From contig JAWKTK010000020.1 in assembly GCA_041399205.1 (NCBI GenBank), positions 129,066 to 193,065 on the forward strand: a stretch of DNA of 64,000 bases. Reading direction: 5' to 3'. The DNA is from JAGQOZ01 sp041399205 (GTDB taxonomy: Bacteria > Planctomycetota > Planctomycetia > Pirellulales > Pirellulaceae). This document shows positions 10,170 through 21,400 of this stretch, piece after piece. How positions within the stretch are numbered: the first letter of the stretch is position 1; every line of letters begins with the position of its first letter. A program made the position numbers and the translations under genes. The notes beneath the pieces are model-generated. The model was not told the origin of the DNA. It did no database searches and was given only the letters and a program-made list of their open reading frames with translations.

Positions 10170-10530
10170 CAAAGGCGTTTGCGAGCGGAGTATACAGCAA
10201 GTTTCCTTTCGCTCACGTGTTTTGCAGTTGCGATTTTTCATAGCCCGACACGTATGTGAGGGAAGATGGATTGTTTCTCTGGTCCTTGGCTGACGCGTGT
10301 TGCAGTTGCGATTTTTCATAGCCCGAAACGTAAGTGAGGGGAAACGGAGTGTTTCTCTGGTCCCTCGCTGACGCTTTGGGCTAGGAAATTCCTCCGAGAA
10401 AACGCAAATGCGCAACTTCAACACGCGTCAGCGACGGAGAACTGCATGCGGTTGTGTATTATCCCTCACTTACGTTTCGGGCTATGAAAACATTTTCCCT
10501 CACTGACGCTTCGGGCTATCATATTCCTCC
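10170..10530. repeat. Cluster of TAGCCCGAARCGTNAGYGAGGG repeats
   Basis: The 555-base gap 10041-10595 contains no gene. It is largely built from degenerate copies of one ~22-bp repeat in both orientations, for example TAGCCCGACACGTATGTGAGGG near 10241, TAGCCCGAAACGTAAGTGAGGG near 10319, and inverted copies (CCCTCACTTACGTTTCGGGCTA) near 10464 and 10495. Longer duplicated blocks (GTTGCAGTTGCGATTTTTCA and TGTTTCTCTGGTCC, each twice) show local segmental duplication. The same repeat family recurs at 15.4 kb and 59.0-59.2 kb. Confidence 0.8.
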
Positions 10531-10595
10531 GAGAAAACGCGTCTCCGTTTCCATTTCTCGGCGATAAGTTCTCATTCGAAAGCAAGCGGCAAACC

Positions 10596-13500
10596 ATGTT
10601 ATCTTCCTTTTTGCGACCGAAAATTCGACGCGGCCATTCTGGACGACTTCCGATTCGAAACAGTTACCTCGAATTGCTCGAATCGCGTCAAATGCTGACC
10701 ACCAACATTGAATTGTTGCCGGTCCAAGACATCACGCTGACTTCAGCCACGGTAGGAGTGAAGGTGACAGAATTCGATTCGTTCCCGCCCAGCGTCTCGC
10801 TGTATTTGGGTGACGAAGATGGAGGCGAAGCGGCCGGAAACTGGGACCGGACAGTCGATTTTGGTTCGTTACAAGTGGGCGAATATTCTCAGTCTGTCAC
10901 GGATTTAGCAATCGGCCAACAATATTTCCTGAAAGCGTTTGGCTTCAGCCTGATTGGCAATTCGGTTTGGACGGAGACGATCAGTTTCAGTACGCTGCCG
11001 CCCGACCTGGCGACCTTGGAATGGGATCCTGTTCAGTTTGTCAGTGCCACGTCGGTAGACCTATCTGGCCGCATCACCGATACCGGCGGAGATACGCCCG
11101 AAGTGATTGCCTACTTCGGACAGGCCGATGGACAAGATGATCCGGACGCTTGGCGACAGCAGTTTGTGCTGGGCGAATTTGATAGTGACTTTGCGGTTCG
11201 CATTAATCCGTTCCTGCCGAACTCGTCGTATTTTCTTCGCTTGGGAGCGAAAAATGCCGGCGGTGTCTCCTGGGCCGGTCCGTCGATTTCGATTCAGACC
11301 GCCGATGCGCCGCCGCTGCAGATCAGCGAAGTCATGGCGGCCAATACCGATACGTTGCTCACGCGAATTCGTCCCAACACGGAGGACAACTTTCGACCTC
11401 GCACCGACACCGCCTTCGATTGGATTGAACTAAGCAACAATTCAGCCAGTGACATCGACTTGTCAGGCTACTATCTTTCTGACAATCCAACAAACAACAC
11501 CAAATGGGCCTTTCCCGCCGGCACTACCATTGCCGCTGGCAGCCAACTGATCGTTTACGCGTCCGGCTGGAATTTCCTGGATCCGCGCACGACGAAAACG
11601 GTTTCCTGCATACCAATTTTGAACTCAGCCGCAACGGCGAAAGCGTCACTCTGTCCACTCCCGATGGCCAGGCCATCGATACATTGTGGTTTGGCAGCGT
11701 GCAAGAATCCGATGTGTCGTTTGGTCGCTTTGGCGCACACATTGGCAAGATGCTGACCGCCACTCCGGGCGCAGCCAACGATCCGGTGCCCGTTCAGTTA
11801 AACAACGTACAACATGTTGTGAACAGCGTAACGCAAGAGATTTTGGTGACGGCAACGCATCAAACGCTGCCAACGGATCTGACCGAAATGGTCTTGCATT
11901 ATCGCACTATGTTTGGCGAAGAAAATCCAGTCACTATGCGAGATGACGGGTTGCAAGGAGACGTCACGGCGAATGACGGAATTTATTCAGCCGTGATTTC
12001 TGGCAATGTGGCCGAAGCAGGCGAAATCATTCGTTATTACGTTTCCGCGTCCGACACGTCTGGCCTGGAGACTCGGTTTCCTCGCTTTGCAAATCCCGAC
12101 GGTTCGCCCGAATACCAAGGTTTGATGGTTCCGGATCCCAGTGTCGAATCGAACCTGCCCGTGCTGCACCGCTTTGTAGAAGTGCCGTCACAAGCAGAAC
12201 GAGACCGGGGAACTCGCGGCGTAGTCGTCTACAAGGACGAACTATACGACAACGTGTTCATTCGCATTCGCGGCGGGACGGCTCGCAGTTGGCCCAAAAA
12301 AGCCTACAAGATTGAATTCAACGACGGGCATCACTTTGCCATGTTCGACGATCAGCCGCGAGTGGACGAGATTGACGTCAACACCACTTACACGGACAAG
12401 TCTTACGTGCGAGCGGTCCTGCATGCAGAATTCCAGAATGACGCCGGTACGCCAGCGCCGTTTTCTCAGTTAATTCGCATGCAACAGAACGCCGAATTCT
12501 TTAGCGTGGCGATTATGGTCGAACAGCCTGATCGAGACTTTCTGCGTCGGTTCGAATTGGACGACGAAGGTTCGTTCTATAAAGCCGGACCTGGATCGAC
12601 CTACGAACGGTCCACCAGCAGCTTCGAAAAGAAGACTCGGGACTATGAAGACAAATCGGACGTGCAAGATCTGATCACAGGGCTGCATCTTCCCGATAAT
12701 GAATTGGAACGCTATCTATTCGACAACGTCAACTTGGCGGCGCAAATCAACTTCATGGCCACCAACATCATCACGCAAAACATTGATTCTTCGGACAAGA
12801 ACCACTATCTGTATCGAGACACCAATGGCACAGGCGAATGGTTCATGCTGCCGTGGGACTTGGACTTGTCATTCGGGCCAGACGCGTTGAACACGGATGC
12901 AGTCTTCGCGGACCAGAATACTCGCGGAGCAACTTACCCAACGGCCACGCATCCGTATTTGGGTTCGCGCCGCTTCCCGTTGCATGTGGGCAAGTACAAC
13001 GATCTGCTGGACGCCATGATTACCAATCCGCGGACCAATGCCATGTTGCTGCGCCGAGTGCGTTCGTTGGCGGACGAGTATTTGGCAACGGGCTATTTCG
13101 AAAACCGCATGGACGAACTTTTGCAAGCGGTGGGCACAGATTATCAATTGGACCAAGATCGCTGGCGCAACAGTGCTCATTTCCCAGGTCAACGGTTGAC
13201 CATGGCCCAACAAATTCAGCGAATCAAGGACGACTACTTGGTTCCTCGCCTGGCATTCCTGACCGAATATCATGCCGCGCCCAATGGAGTGGGTGTCCCG
13301 GCGCCGCAAGCCAGCGATGTGACGGTACAGTTTGGCAGCGACGTGGAGTTTGCTGCCGATAGCGACACGGGGAACGTCGAATATTTCACGTTGGTGAATA
13401 CCAATGATTTTGCGGTGGACCTTTCGGGTTGGCAGATTCGCGGCGCGACCAGTTTTACCGTAGCGCCAGGCACAATCATTCTGCCGGGCGAGACACACTA

Positions 13501-15015
13501 TTTTGCTCAAGATGTGGCGGCATTTCGCCAGCGAAGCTCGGGGCCCAGCGGCAACCAAGGCCTGTTTGTCCAAGGCTATAACAACGAATTGTCCGACGTC
13601 GGCGGACAATTGACTCTGCTGGACGCAACAGGTCGCACAGTAGCAGAAACGACTTTTGGTCAAACCGTGGCGGTAGCCGATGCAGCGAATTTGCGGATCA
13701 GTGAAATTCAATATCATGCTCGCAACGCGGAAATCGAATTCGGCGAAGCGGCCGTGGTCAGTTCGGAATTTGAATTCATCGAAGTACAAAACATCAGTTC
13801 GCAACCGATTGAACTGGCAGGCGTGCGATTCGTATCACTGGAAATCGACGGTGATACTCAGGGCGTGGAATTCCAATTTGATTCGCAGCTACTGCCTCCG
13901 GGTGAACACTTGGTGATTGTGTCCAATCGCGGGGCGTTTGAAAGCCGCTACGGTGCGAATATTCCGTTTGCATCCGGTTCCGCCGGAGCGGACGAACCCA
14001 GCGGCCAGTATGACAAGAGCCTGGGCAACGGCGGCGAAACCATCACACTACTGGATGCGGCTGGGCAGTTGATTGAACAAGTGGCGTACGACGATACCGA
14101 TGGCTGGGCAGTTCGAGCGGATGGGTTGGGAAGTTCGCTAGAACGCATTCCGGGTACCTCGGCCAATTCGCCCACGTCATGGCGTCCAAGCGTTCTGGTG
14201 CATGGTTCGCCGGGAACCGATGGAAGCTATGCGGTGCCTTCGGTTCGTATTAACGAATTGGTGAGTGCATCGCCGCTACCAACACTGGATCAGGTGGAAC
14301 TATTCAATTTTGGTGATCAAACGGTGGACTTGAGCGGCTGGTTTCTGACCGAAAACACAAGCTTAACGCTGTATCCGATCCCTGCCGAAACGAGGCTCAA
14401 TCCAAATTCGCATGCCACGTGGGACGAACATCTGCTGGGCTTCACGCTGGACAAAAGCGGCGACCAGCTCTACTTGATGGAATCACGTAACGGACGCCCG
14501 TTTGCGTATGTAGATGCCGTAGACTATCCGCTAATGGGAGACAACACGTCGTACGCTCGGATCCCCGACGGCACAGGCGACTTCCAAATCACCAACCGAC
14601 CGACGATTGGCAGTGCGAACTTGCCTGCGGGAGACCTGATCGGCGACTTCGACCAGAACGGACAGATTACGCCGGAAGACATTGACCTGTTGTGCGCGCG
14701 GTTCGCAATCAGAATCAAGACTCCGCGTTCGATGTGGACAATAGCCAAACAGTTGATGCGGCCGACGTCGATCACTTGATTCACGACATTCTGGGGACGC
14801 ACTACGGCGACGTCAATTTGGATGGCCGTTTTGATTCCGGCGATCTAGTGCTGATTTTCCAAGCCGGTGAATACGACGACAACTTGGCGAACAATTCTAC
14901 TTGGGCCGATGGCGACTGGAATTGCGATGGCGAATTTGATTCGCAAGACTTAGTGCGAGCGTTTCAGGACGGCGGCTATCGAATTGATGTGAATCCGAAT
15001 CGCCCCAACGGCTAA
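10596..15015 (+). CDS. Lamin-tail/CotH/dockerin surface protein, two frameshifts
   Basis: A composite of about 1,470 residues read in three frames. The first piece (10596 to about 11590) starts with a planctomycete N-terminal motif (YLELLESRQMLTT), then fibronectin-like modules and a lamin-tail domain. At 11589-11591 one base is missing (R-T, then DENGFLHTNFELS). The second piece (to about 14697) holds a CotH kinase-like domain (KNHYLYRDTNGTGEWFMLPW) and further lamin-tail domains. Another single-base loss at about 14696 leads to the third piece, an EF-hand/dockerin-type tail (GDVNLDGRFDSGDLV...GDWNCDGEFDSQDLV). The product should be secreted and calcium-binding. Family logic supports one original gene; whether the shifts are real or consensus errors cannot be told here. 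Confidence 0.8.
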
Positions 15016-15028
15016 CGAATCCACTTTT

Positions 15029-15347
15029 GTAGTGGACAAGGTTACGAGTCCCCAGCTCCTAGCTTTCGTAATGGACGAGGTTACGAGTCCCCAGCTCCTA
15101 GCTTTTGTAATGGACGAGGTTACGAGTCCCCAGCTCCTAGCTTTCGTAATGGACGAGGTTACGAGTCCCCAGCTCCTAGCTTTGTAATGGACGAGGTTAC
15201 GATTGGAAGTCCCCAGCTCCTAGCTTTAGCCGTAATGGACGAGGTTACGAGTCCCCAGCTCCTAGCTTTTGTAATGGACGAGGTTACGAGTCCCCAGCTC
15301 CTAGCTTTCGTAATGGACGAGGTTACGAGTCCCCAGCTCCTAGCTTT
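15029..15347 (+). repeat. Tandem array 1: eight ~39-bp units
   Basis: Eight head-to-tail units start at 15029, 15068, 15107, 15146, 15184, 15232, 15271 and 15310. Each begins GTAATGGACGAGGTTACGAG (the first reads GTAGTGGACAAGG) and ends CCCAGCTCCTAGCTTT plus 1-2 variable bases. Unit five carries a ~9-base expansion. The array begins 14 bases after the stop of the lamin-tail/CotH gene, with the core on that gene's strand. The core GTARTGGAYRAGGT is shared with the arrays at 17.3-17.8 and 37.9 kb. Confidence 0.95.
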
Positions 15348-15447
15348 GGAATTGCGAATTTGCGTTTTCCAGCGGAATCTGCCCGAAGCGTGAGCGAGGA
15401 CTTCGAATATGATTTTCCCTCGCTGCTATGAACGACCCGCTCCATCG

Positions 15448-15477
15448 TAATGGACGAGGTTACGAGTCCCCAGCTCG
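15448..15477 (+). repeat. Isolated copy of array-1 unit
   Basis: A single partial unit (GTAATGGACGAGGTTACGAG, then TCCCCAGCTCG) lies 100 bases beyond array 1. Its TTA at 15460-15462 supplies the TAA stop of the glycosylase gene on the minus strand, so the repeat overlaps that gene's 3' end. Between array 1 and this copy (15360-15410) sits a CCCGAAGCGTGAGCGAGGAC repeat of the 10.2-kb family. Confidence 0.8.
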
Positions 15478-16105
15478 AACAACACTCACATGCGGATTGT
15501 CTCGCAGGTAGAAACGCAAGGGCAGGGCGGCCCATTCGGCGAGCGTAGTCGACGCCGATTCGAGCGGTGGACACGATTTTGTCATCCGGCAAGTTTCCGT
15601 TATGTAGGCGTTCCACAAACAGTCGCTGCGAAGTCACGGCGTCTTCATGATTCCAACTTCGATCAATTGCCAACGCCGCAGCCAGCTTGCCGGGGCCAGA
15701 GCAAAGATCAGTCGGGCGTTTGGCTGCCGGACGTAGTTGCTGCATGCGCTCGATCCCTTCGGTTGGTTCAAGAGCTCGGATCAACACCGCGTGCGGCTGA
15801 TCGTTTTTCTGGACAGCAAAATTAAGCAGGCAGTGGATGCCATAATTCAAGAAAACGTAAACCGTGCCGCCGTCGCCATACATCGGTTCCGTCCGATTGG
15901 TCCGGCGGCCTCCGTAAGAATGCGCCGCCTTATCTTCTTCGCCCAGATAGGCTTCGGTCTCGACAATCAGACCAGCCAACCGTCGGCCGTTTTCCATTCG
16001 CACCAACTGTTGCCCCAATAATGCTCGCGCCACACTCACCGCATCTTGACGAAAGAACTTGCGATCTAGGCGAACACGCTTTGTAATACTGCGGCGCGAA
16101 TTCAT
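15460..16105 (-). CDS. 3-methyladenine DNA glycosylase (AAG/MPG family), frameshifted near 3' end
   Basis: A base-excision repair glycosylase that removes alkylated purines. ATG 16105 (MNSRRSITKRVRLDR) is preferred over a TTG 33 bases upstream. Family motifs are clear: VETEAYLGEEDKAAHS with the catalytic glutamate, MYGDGGTVYVFLNYGIHCLLN, and DLCSGPGKLAAAL. After ARIGVDYA the frame changes near 15530. The following frame reads EWAALPLRFYLRDNPHVSV, the normal family C-terminus, and stops at 15460 inside a repeat unit. In the unshifted frame the protein runs on to 15323 with nonsense sequence. The enzyme would be about 214 residues, the usual family size. Confidence 0.87.
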
Positions 16106-16176
16106 AGGTCCGGTTCGAATGATCTGCTCGGTGACCAACCGTGACGTTTACTGTCTCATCACAAATGGGCCACGTA

Positions 16177-17169
16177 TCAGACAGTCTTCTTAGGGCGTAC
16201 AACATCCTTTGCTAGGCCGATTGCTTCCAAAAAGCGAATGACCCACCAAGCCATATCGATTTCCCACCAGCGGTGTCCATGTTGGGCGCTGCGTTGATCG
16301 GCGTGGTGATTATTGTGCCAGCCTTCGCCATGAGCCAGCAATGCAACTAACCAGTTGTTGCGGCTATTGTCCGAAGTTTCGTAGTTACGATAGCCCCACA
16401 GATGAGCAATCGAATTGACGGCCCAGGTTCCGTTCAGCACAAACACGGTTCGCACGATCGCTCCCCACAAGAATAGGCTGGTGCCAAACCACAGCCCATA
16501 GGTCACGTCCTGTTTCACCAGCCAACCATAAAGAAAGCCGCCAGCAAAATACAACAACGTGTGGCCCAAATAAATGAACAGCCACAACGAACCTCGTTCC
16601 AACCGCAAGTAAAATGGATCTCGCAAAAGGTCTCGCACATATCGTTCAAACGAACTGACCGTATGGTAGTCTCGATTGTGCACCACCAACCAACCGACAT
16701 GTCCCCAAAGAAAATGCACCAACGGCGAATGCGGGTCGGGCCGATGATCCGAATCTCGATGATGCAACCGATGAATCGCGACCCACCGAGCTGGTGAATC
16801 CTGAAAGCTGCATATACCCAGAATGGCCAGCGTGTATTCGAACCACTTCGGACAGGTAAAGCCCTGATGTGTCAACAAACGGTGATAGCCAACGCAGATA
16901 CCCAACATGCCAAACGTCAAATGGCCCAAGATCGCCAAGACCAATCCGGTCCAGGAAAACAACGCTGGCACGAAGGCAAACAACGCCAACAGGTGGATCA
17001 ACACAAGCGGTATCAGATATCGCCAATAGATCCGAATCGGTTCGGCTGTCGAAGGTATCGCGAGATTTCCGTCATGCGACGAAGGCAACAACGCAGCGGT
17101 ATTCGTCGACGCGGTTTCCATTTCAATGGGCTCGATCCGTGGTGCAGTCGTCGAAGTTGCTTTGGCCAT
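16177..17169 (-). CDS. Acyl-CoA/acyl-lipid Delta9-type fatty acid desaturase
   Basis: A 330-residue integral membrane di-iron desaturase. All three histidine boxes are present: HRLLTH (about residue 97), HRLHHRD (about 134) and HNNHH (about 274). Hydrophobic segments flank them (YLIPLVLIHLLALFAFVPAL and WFGTSLFLWGAIVRTVFVL). It would introduce a double bond into saturated acyl chains to tune membrane fluidity; substrate form (CoA or lipid) is not readable. ATG 17169 starts a ~45-residue polar leader. Upstream lies tandem array 2. The 3' end is separated from the glycosylase start by about 70 bases, so the two may share a transcript. Confidence 0.93.
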   Translation of the reverse strand: MAKATSTTAPRIEPIEMETASTNTAALLPSSHDGNLAIPSTAEPIRIYWRYLIPLVLIHLLALFAFVPALFSWTGLVLAILGHLTFGMLGICVGYHRLLTHQGFTCPKWFEYTLAILGICSFQDSPARWVAIHRLHHRDSDHRPDPHSPLVHFLWGHVGWLVVHNRDYHTVSSFERYVRDLLRDPFYLRLERGSLWLFIYLGHTLLYFAGGFLYGWLVKQDVTYGLWFGTSLFLWGAIVRTVFVLNGTWAVNSIAHLWGYRNYETSDNSRNNWLVALLAHGEGWHNNHHADQRSAQHGHRWWEIDMAWWVIRFLEAIGLAKDVVRPKKTV

Positions 17170-17266
17170 CCATCTTACCTTCGCTTAGTGCTAGCAGTCT
17201 TTCCAGAAGAGTCGACATGTCATTATCACGATCGGACAACTTCAAACTAGCCCAGAATATCCCGCG

Positions 17267-17350
17267 GCAGGAGGATTCGTCACCTCATCCATTACAAGCA
17301 AGCAGGAGGATTCGGCACCTCGTCCATTACAAGCAAGCAGGAGGATTCGG
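17267..17350 (-). repeat. Tandem array 2a (35-bp units)
   Basis: Two and a half units which on the minus strand read GTAATGGACGAGGTGCCGAA, then TCCTCCTGCTTGCTT. The array lies between the desaturase start and the first copy of a duplicated gene fragment. It shares the GTAATGGACGAGGT core of array 1 but has a different tail. One unit has GTC ACC in place of GGC ACC. Confidence 0.93.
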
Positions 17351-17527
17351 CGAACCGTAGGTCAAATGCTTGGTCAACAACTCCCAGCGATAATAGTACG
17401 TGGTGGTAATGTCGGCGTCCGGACATTCGAAGAACGGAATATTCTGCCGATACCAATCCCAGTCTCGGTTATCCCAAAACGACTGCGCATCCAACTGCGC
17501 CTGCTTGTCCAACACCTGGGCGTATCC
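17351..17527 (-). repeat. 177-bp duplicate of glycoside-hydrolase 5' segment
   Basis: This segment matches 17793-17969 at every position I compared except one (C/A near 17465, giving Trp versus Cys). It encodes the QVLDKQAQLDAQSFWDNRD to LTKHLTYGSPN stretch of a minus-strand protein, without its signal peptide. Both ends abut array-2 units. The right junction falls in the shared bases ATCC (gene CGTATCC, repeat TCATCCATTAC), consistent with microhomology-driven rearrangement or with misassembly at the repeat. Confidence 0.9.
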
Positions 17528-17792
17528 ATTACAAGCAAGCAGGAGGATTCGGCACCTCATCCATTACAAGCAAGCAGGATTCGGCACCTCATCCATTACA
17601 GCAAGCAAGAGGATTCGGCACCTCGTCCATTACAAGCAAGCAAGGGATTCGTCACCTCATCCATTACAAGCAAGCAGGAGGATTCGGCACCTCATCCATT
17701 ACAAGCAAGCAGGAGGATTCGGCACCTCATCCATTACAAGCAAGCAGGAGGATTCGGCACCTCGTCCATTACAAGCAAGCAGGAGGATTCGG
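17528..17792 (-). repeat. Tandem array 2b (about eight 33-36-bp units)
   Basis: Head-to-tail units, on the plus strand ATTACAAGCAAGCAGGAGGA, then TTCGGCACCTCATCC, with small indels and point changes between units (for example GCAGGATTCGG, GCAAGAGGATTCGG, GCAAGGGATTCGTC). It separates the two copies of the 177-bp gene fragment. On the minus strand each unit begins with the same GTAATGGAYGAGGT core as arrays 1 and 3. Confidence 0.94.
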
Positions 17793-18008
17793 CGAACCGT
17801 AGGTCAAATGCTTGGTCAACAACTCCCAGCGATAATAGTACGTGGTGGTAATGTCGGCGTCCGGACATTCGAAGAACGGAATATTCTGCCGATACCAATC
17901 ACAGTCTCGGTTATCCCAAAACGACTGCGCATCCAACTGCGCCTGCTTGTCCAACACCTGGGCGTATCCTGCGGACACACAGGACAACGCCACCATCCAC
18001 GCAAGCAA
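17793..18008 (-). pseudogene. Truncated 5' end of MGH1-like glycoside hydrolase gene
   Basis: Only the first ~70 codons are present. The reading begins at TTG 18008 or ATG 17996 with a signal peptide (LLAWMVALSCVSAGYAQ), followed by LDAQSFWDNRDCDWYRQNIP and YYYRWELLTKHLTYGSPN, after which it runs into array 2. The segment resembles planctomycete proteins annotated as MGH1-like glycoside hydrolases, where the barrel domain would follow for several hundred residues. The remainder is absent from this window. The start codon is uncertain because no good ribosome site is visible. Confidence 0.65.
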
Positions 18009-18485
18009 TCTCCCGGCGTAACAGCTCAATCCAATTCCCCTTGAAACTCTTTCGTTTCTACCTAGCCCCGCTATCCTCGCCGACAAACCGCCAACGACAA
18101 GGGCACGTGCCGGATGAATGCAAATTTTGCGGTGTTTCCCGAGCGGAATGCTATTGTATCGGATCAACAGCCAGAATTATGTTGGGTGCTGCGGAAACGC
18201 AACAGGGCTCATGGACAAGCCGCTTTTTTGCTTCACGCTGGACAGTTCGTCCTTGTAAGTCAACATGACGGTGTTTACAAAACGCGCCACAAGCAACAGA
18301 ACCAACAAACTTCTATTCGTAGTTCAAGGATGAACCAAATGGCAATCTATATTTCAAAGTCATTGATGTTTTGCTTTCACTTGATTTTGCTTCCTTAGAG
18401 ACAGTTCGCGGATTGCCATTGAAGTTAGGTGGCTGACCCATTTTGCGTGTCGCCGGATTCGTGGTATCTGCCCTGTAAACGAATC
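18009..18485. other. Intergenic gap without recognisable gene
   Basis: About 475 bases between the glycoside hydrolase fragment and the protease gene. Open frames are short and cysteine- or basic-rich without family features. I see no repeat of the dispersed families and no strong promoter. The two flanking genes diverge, so promoters for both should lie here. Confidence 0.4.
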
Positions 18486-21400
18486 ATGGCTTCTCAGAAT
18501 CCCACGGATTCGTTTCGGCCTGTTGCAGTCGAACGAATCGAAGATCGCTTGTTATTCGCCGCTGATTGCGCGCGAATCTTCACTGATTCCGATTACGAAG
18601 TAGTCGCTCAATCCCTGGCCGATGCCGATCCGCTGAATGGAATTTCCGTTCGCGAACAGTACGGCTTTGACGGCTATGGCCAAACTGTCGTGGTGATTGA
18701 CAGCGGTGTGGCCTACGATCACTATGCTGGGCGGAGGATTCGGCAGGGATTATCGAGTTGTCGGTGGTTGGGATTTTGCCGAAAACGACGCCAATCCGTA
18801 TGACGATGCGCCGGCGGATTACATGGTACCCATGTGGCAGGCATCATTGCCAGCGACGACACAAACCATCCCGGCTTGGCCACGGGTGTCGACATTGTGG
18901 CACTACGAGTCTTCAACGACAGCGGATACAGCGAACTGCGTTGGATTGAGCAAGCATTGGACTGGGTCCATGCGCACCAGTATTCGTTCGAACATCCAAT
19001 CACAACGGTTAATCTTTCAGTTTCCTACAATCCCTTGGCCGGCAATTCCATCATCACCACCCTAGACGACGAATTGGCCACACTCAAGAACGATGGTATC
19101 TTTGTCGCCGTTGCCGCCGGAAATGCTTTTAACGGTAACACGCCGGCAACCGTATCCTATCCCGCATCCAATCCGCATGTTGTGCCTGTCGCCAGCCTGA
19201 ATGCGGAAGGTCAACTCAGTTCGTTCAGCCAGCGATCCGCCGACGTACTGGCCGCTCCGGGCGAACGCATTGTCAGCACAGCGCCTGATTATTTGTTCGA
19301 CTTCAACGGCAAGACGGACGACTTTGCCGTGTCTTCGGGCACCAGCATGGCCACGCCGTACGTGGCCGGCGCCAGCATCTTGGTTCGCCAAGCGATGCAG
19401 GCACACGGAGTGACCACCATCACGCCCGACGCCATTTATTCGCACCTCCAGCAAACGGCGGACGTGATCTATGATGCGGCGTCGCAAGCCAATATTCACC
19501 GAGTCAATCTGAGTCGCGCTCTGGATGCGTTCGCAGCGAACGACGACCACGGATCGTCACCGTCCGAGGCCACATTGCTGGACCATTCAGCTGGTAATCG
19601 CTTTACAGAAACCGTGTCCGGTTCGATCGAAAAGGCGAATGATCGAGATTACTTTCGCTTTGTGGCTCCGCAAAATGGCATGCTGACCGTGAACGTTGAC
19701 ACACTGCCAACCGGTTGGCAGTGGCTAACGGAACAGGGCACCGTCCAAGACAAGACACTGCGAATTCCCCTGACGGCTGGGTCCACCACCACGTTCGGCG
19801 TGACGGCGTCAACATCGGCCGACTATGCAATGCTACTGCAATGGCAATCGGCCCATCAGGATTTAGGAACGTTGGCTTATGCCAGCGTGGATATCCATGC
19901 GGCGGGACCGCAACTCTACAAGCTCACCACCGCCAACCAAGCTTGGCTATCGGTGGTTGCCGCGAACCAAACCGATTCACACCCCATTCGTCTCACACTA
20001 TGGGACAACCAAGGCAAAGTATTGGACCAATCGTCGCAGTCCAGTCGCTCCATGCGAATAGATTCGTCGGCAGTTGCCAACCAAACCGTGTGGCTGCAGA
20101 CCGATGGACCTCTGGGCACGCAGATTGACATCGTAAACCAAGTTCAGCAACAGGGTGATTCGCTCAATCTGTTCGGTTCGCACATGGCCGACAATTTCCA
20201 GGTGTCGCTGGACGGATCCGGACAAATCCAGGTCAACGGTGTCAGCTACCAGACCGCCGGCGTGCATTCGATCATGGTTCATGGTCAATTCCAAAACGAC
20301 ACCGTTCACGCCATCGGATCTCGGTCGACCGATGTCATCACGTTGTCACCACAACAGCTGAGCATGCGCAACGCATATGGCACGCTGGAGGCGACAGGCG
20401 TGTTTACCGTGCGAGTTGACGGGCAAGGCGGTGTGGATCGAGCGACTTTCTACGATTCCAGCGGCAACGATCAGTTCCGAACGACGCCCGGTTACGCTCG
20501 CATGATGAGTTCGAACTACTACAACATCGTAGAAAATGTTTCGACGGTCTTTGCGAATTCCACCACAGGCCGCGACCGCAGCGAAATGTACGATTCCGTG
20601 GCGAACGATCGCTATATCGCTACGCCCGATTACGCTTCCATGCAGGGGCCCGGATACCAGCGGCAAGCCACCGGATTCGCATTAACCTATGCATATGCCA
20701 ATTCTGGCGGCAACGACCAGGCGTTCGTCTATGATTCGGTCGGCCCGGATGACATAGTAATGACACCGGAATACGCTCGCCTTCGTTCTACCGATCGCTT
20801 TGCTTGGGCCGAAGCGTTTGAATCCACTTTTGCGTATTCATTGCATCACGACGGCGACCGAGTAGACATGACGGGGTCAGCGGACCCAGATCGCTATACC
20901 AGCAACGAACAATACGCTCAAATGACTGGCGCTGGGTTTCACAACCAAGCCACGGGATTCAAAACCGTCTACGCGGATGGTGCTGGCGGAGATGACGTGG
21001 CCGAATTGCGCGACACCGCCGGAGATGATCATATTCGCACGGGCCAAGCGATGGCTCGCATCATGTCGGACCAATACTACAGCTACGCGGCGTCATTCGA
21101 AACGATCACGATCCAAGCGACAGGGCAGGGCGTAGACCGAGTATTCATGTATGATTCGCCGGCCGATGACCCATGTGTCGGAACACCCGAATACGCCGAA
21201 ATGAGCGGCGCGGACTTTGACGTGATTGCGCGGGGGTTCGCGAGAGTCTTTGCGTATTCAGCAAATGGAGGCCACGATTCCGCCATGATGCTGGATTCCA
21301 CGGGCAACGACATCTTTGTGCAGAACCATGCCTGGTCCGTGCTCAAGGGAACCGCATTCTGGAACTACATTGAAGGGTTTGATCATATTGCAGCATCCGC

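Noticed and set aside
15029..15347. Array 1 as a possible CRISPR
   Set aside because: Units are contiguous, with 1-2 variable bases between them and no spacers, and there are no cas genes.
17528..17792. Array 2b as a possible CRISPR or iteron origin
   Set aside because: No spacers separate the units, and no replication initiator gene or AT-rich unwinding region is adjacent.
17366..18044. 161- and 214-codon open frames with repeated PHPLQAS or RHLIHYKQAG peptides
   Set aside because: They are readings through tandem array 2; the peptide repeats come from the DNA repeat and change frame between units.
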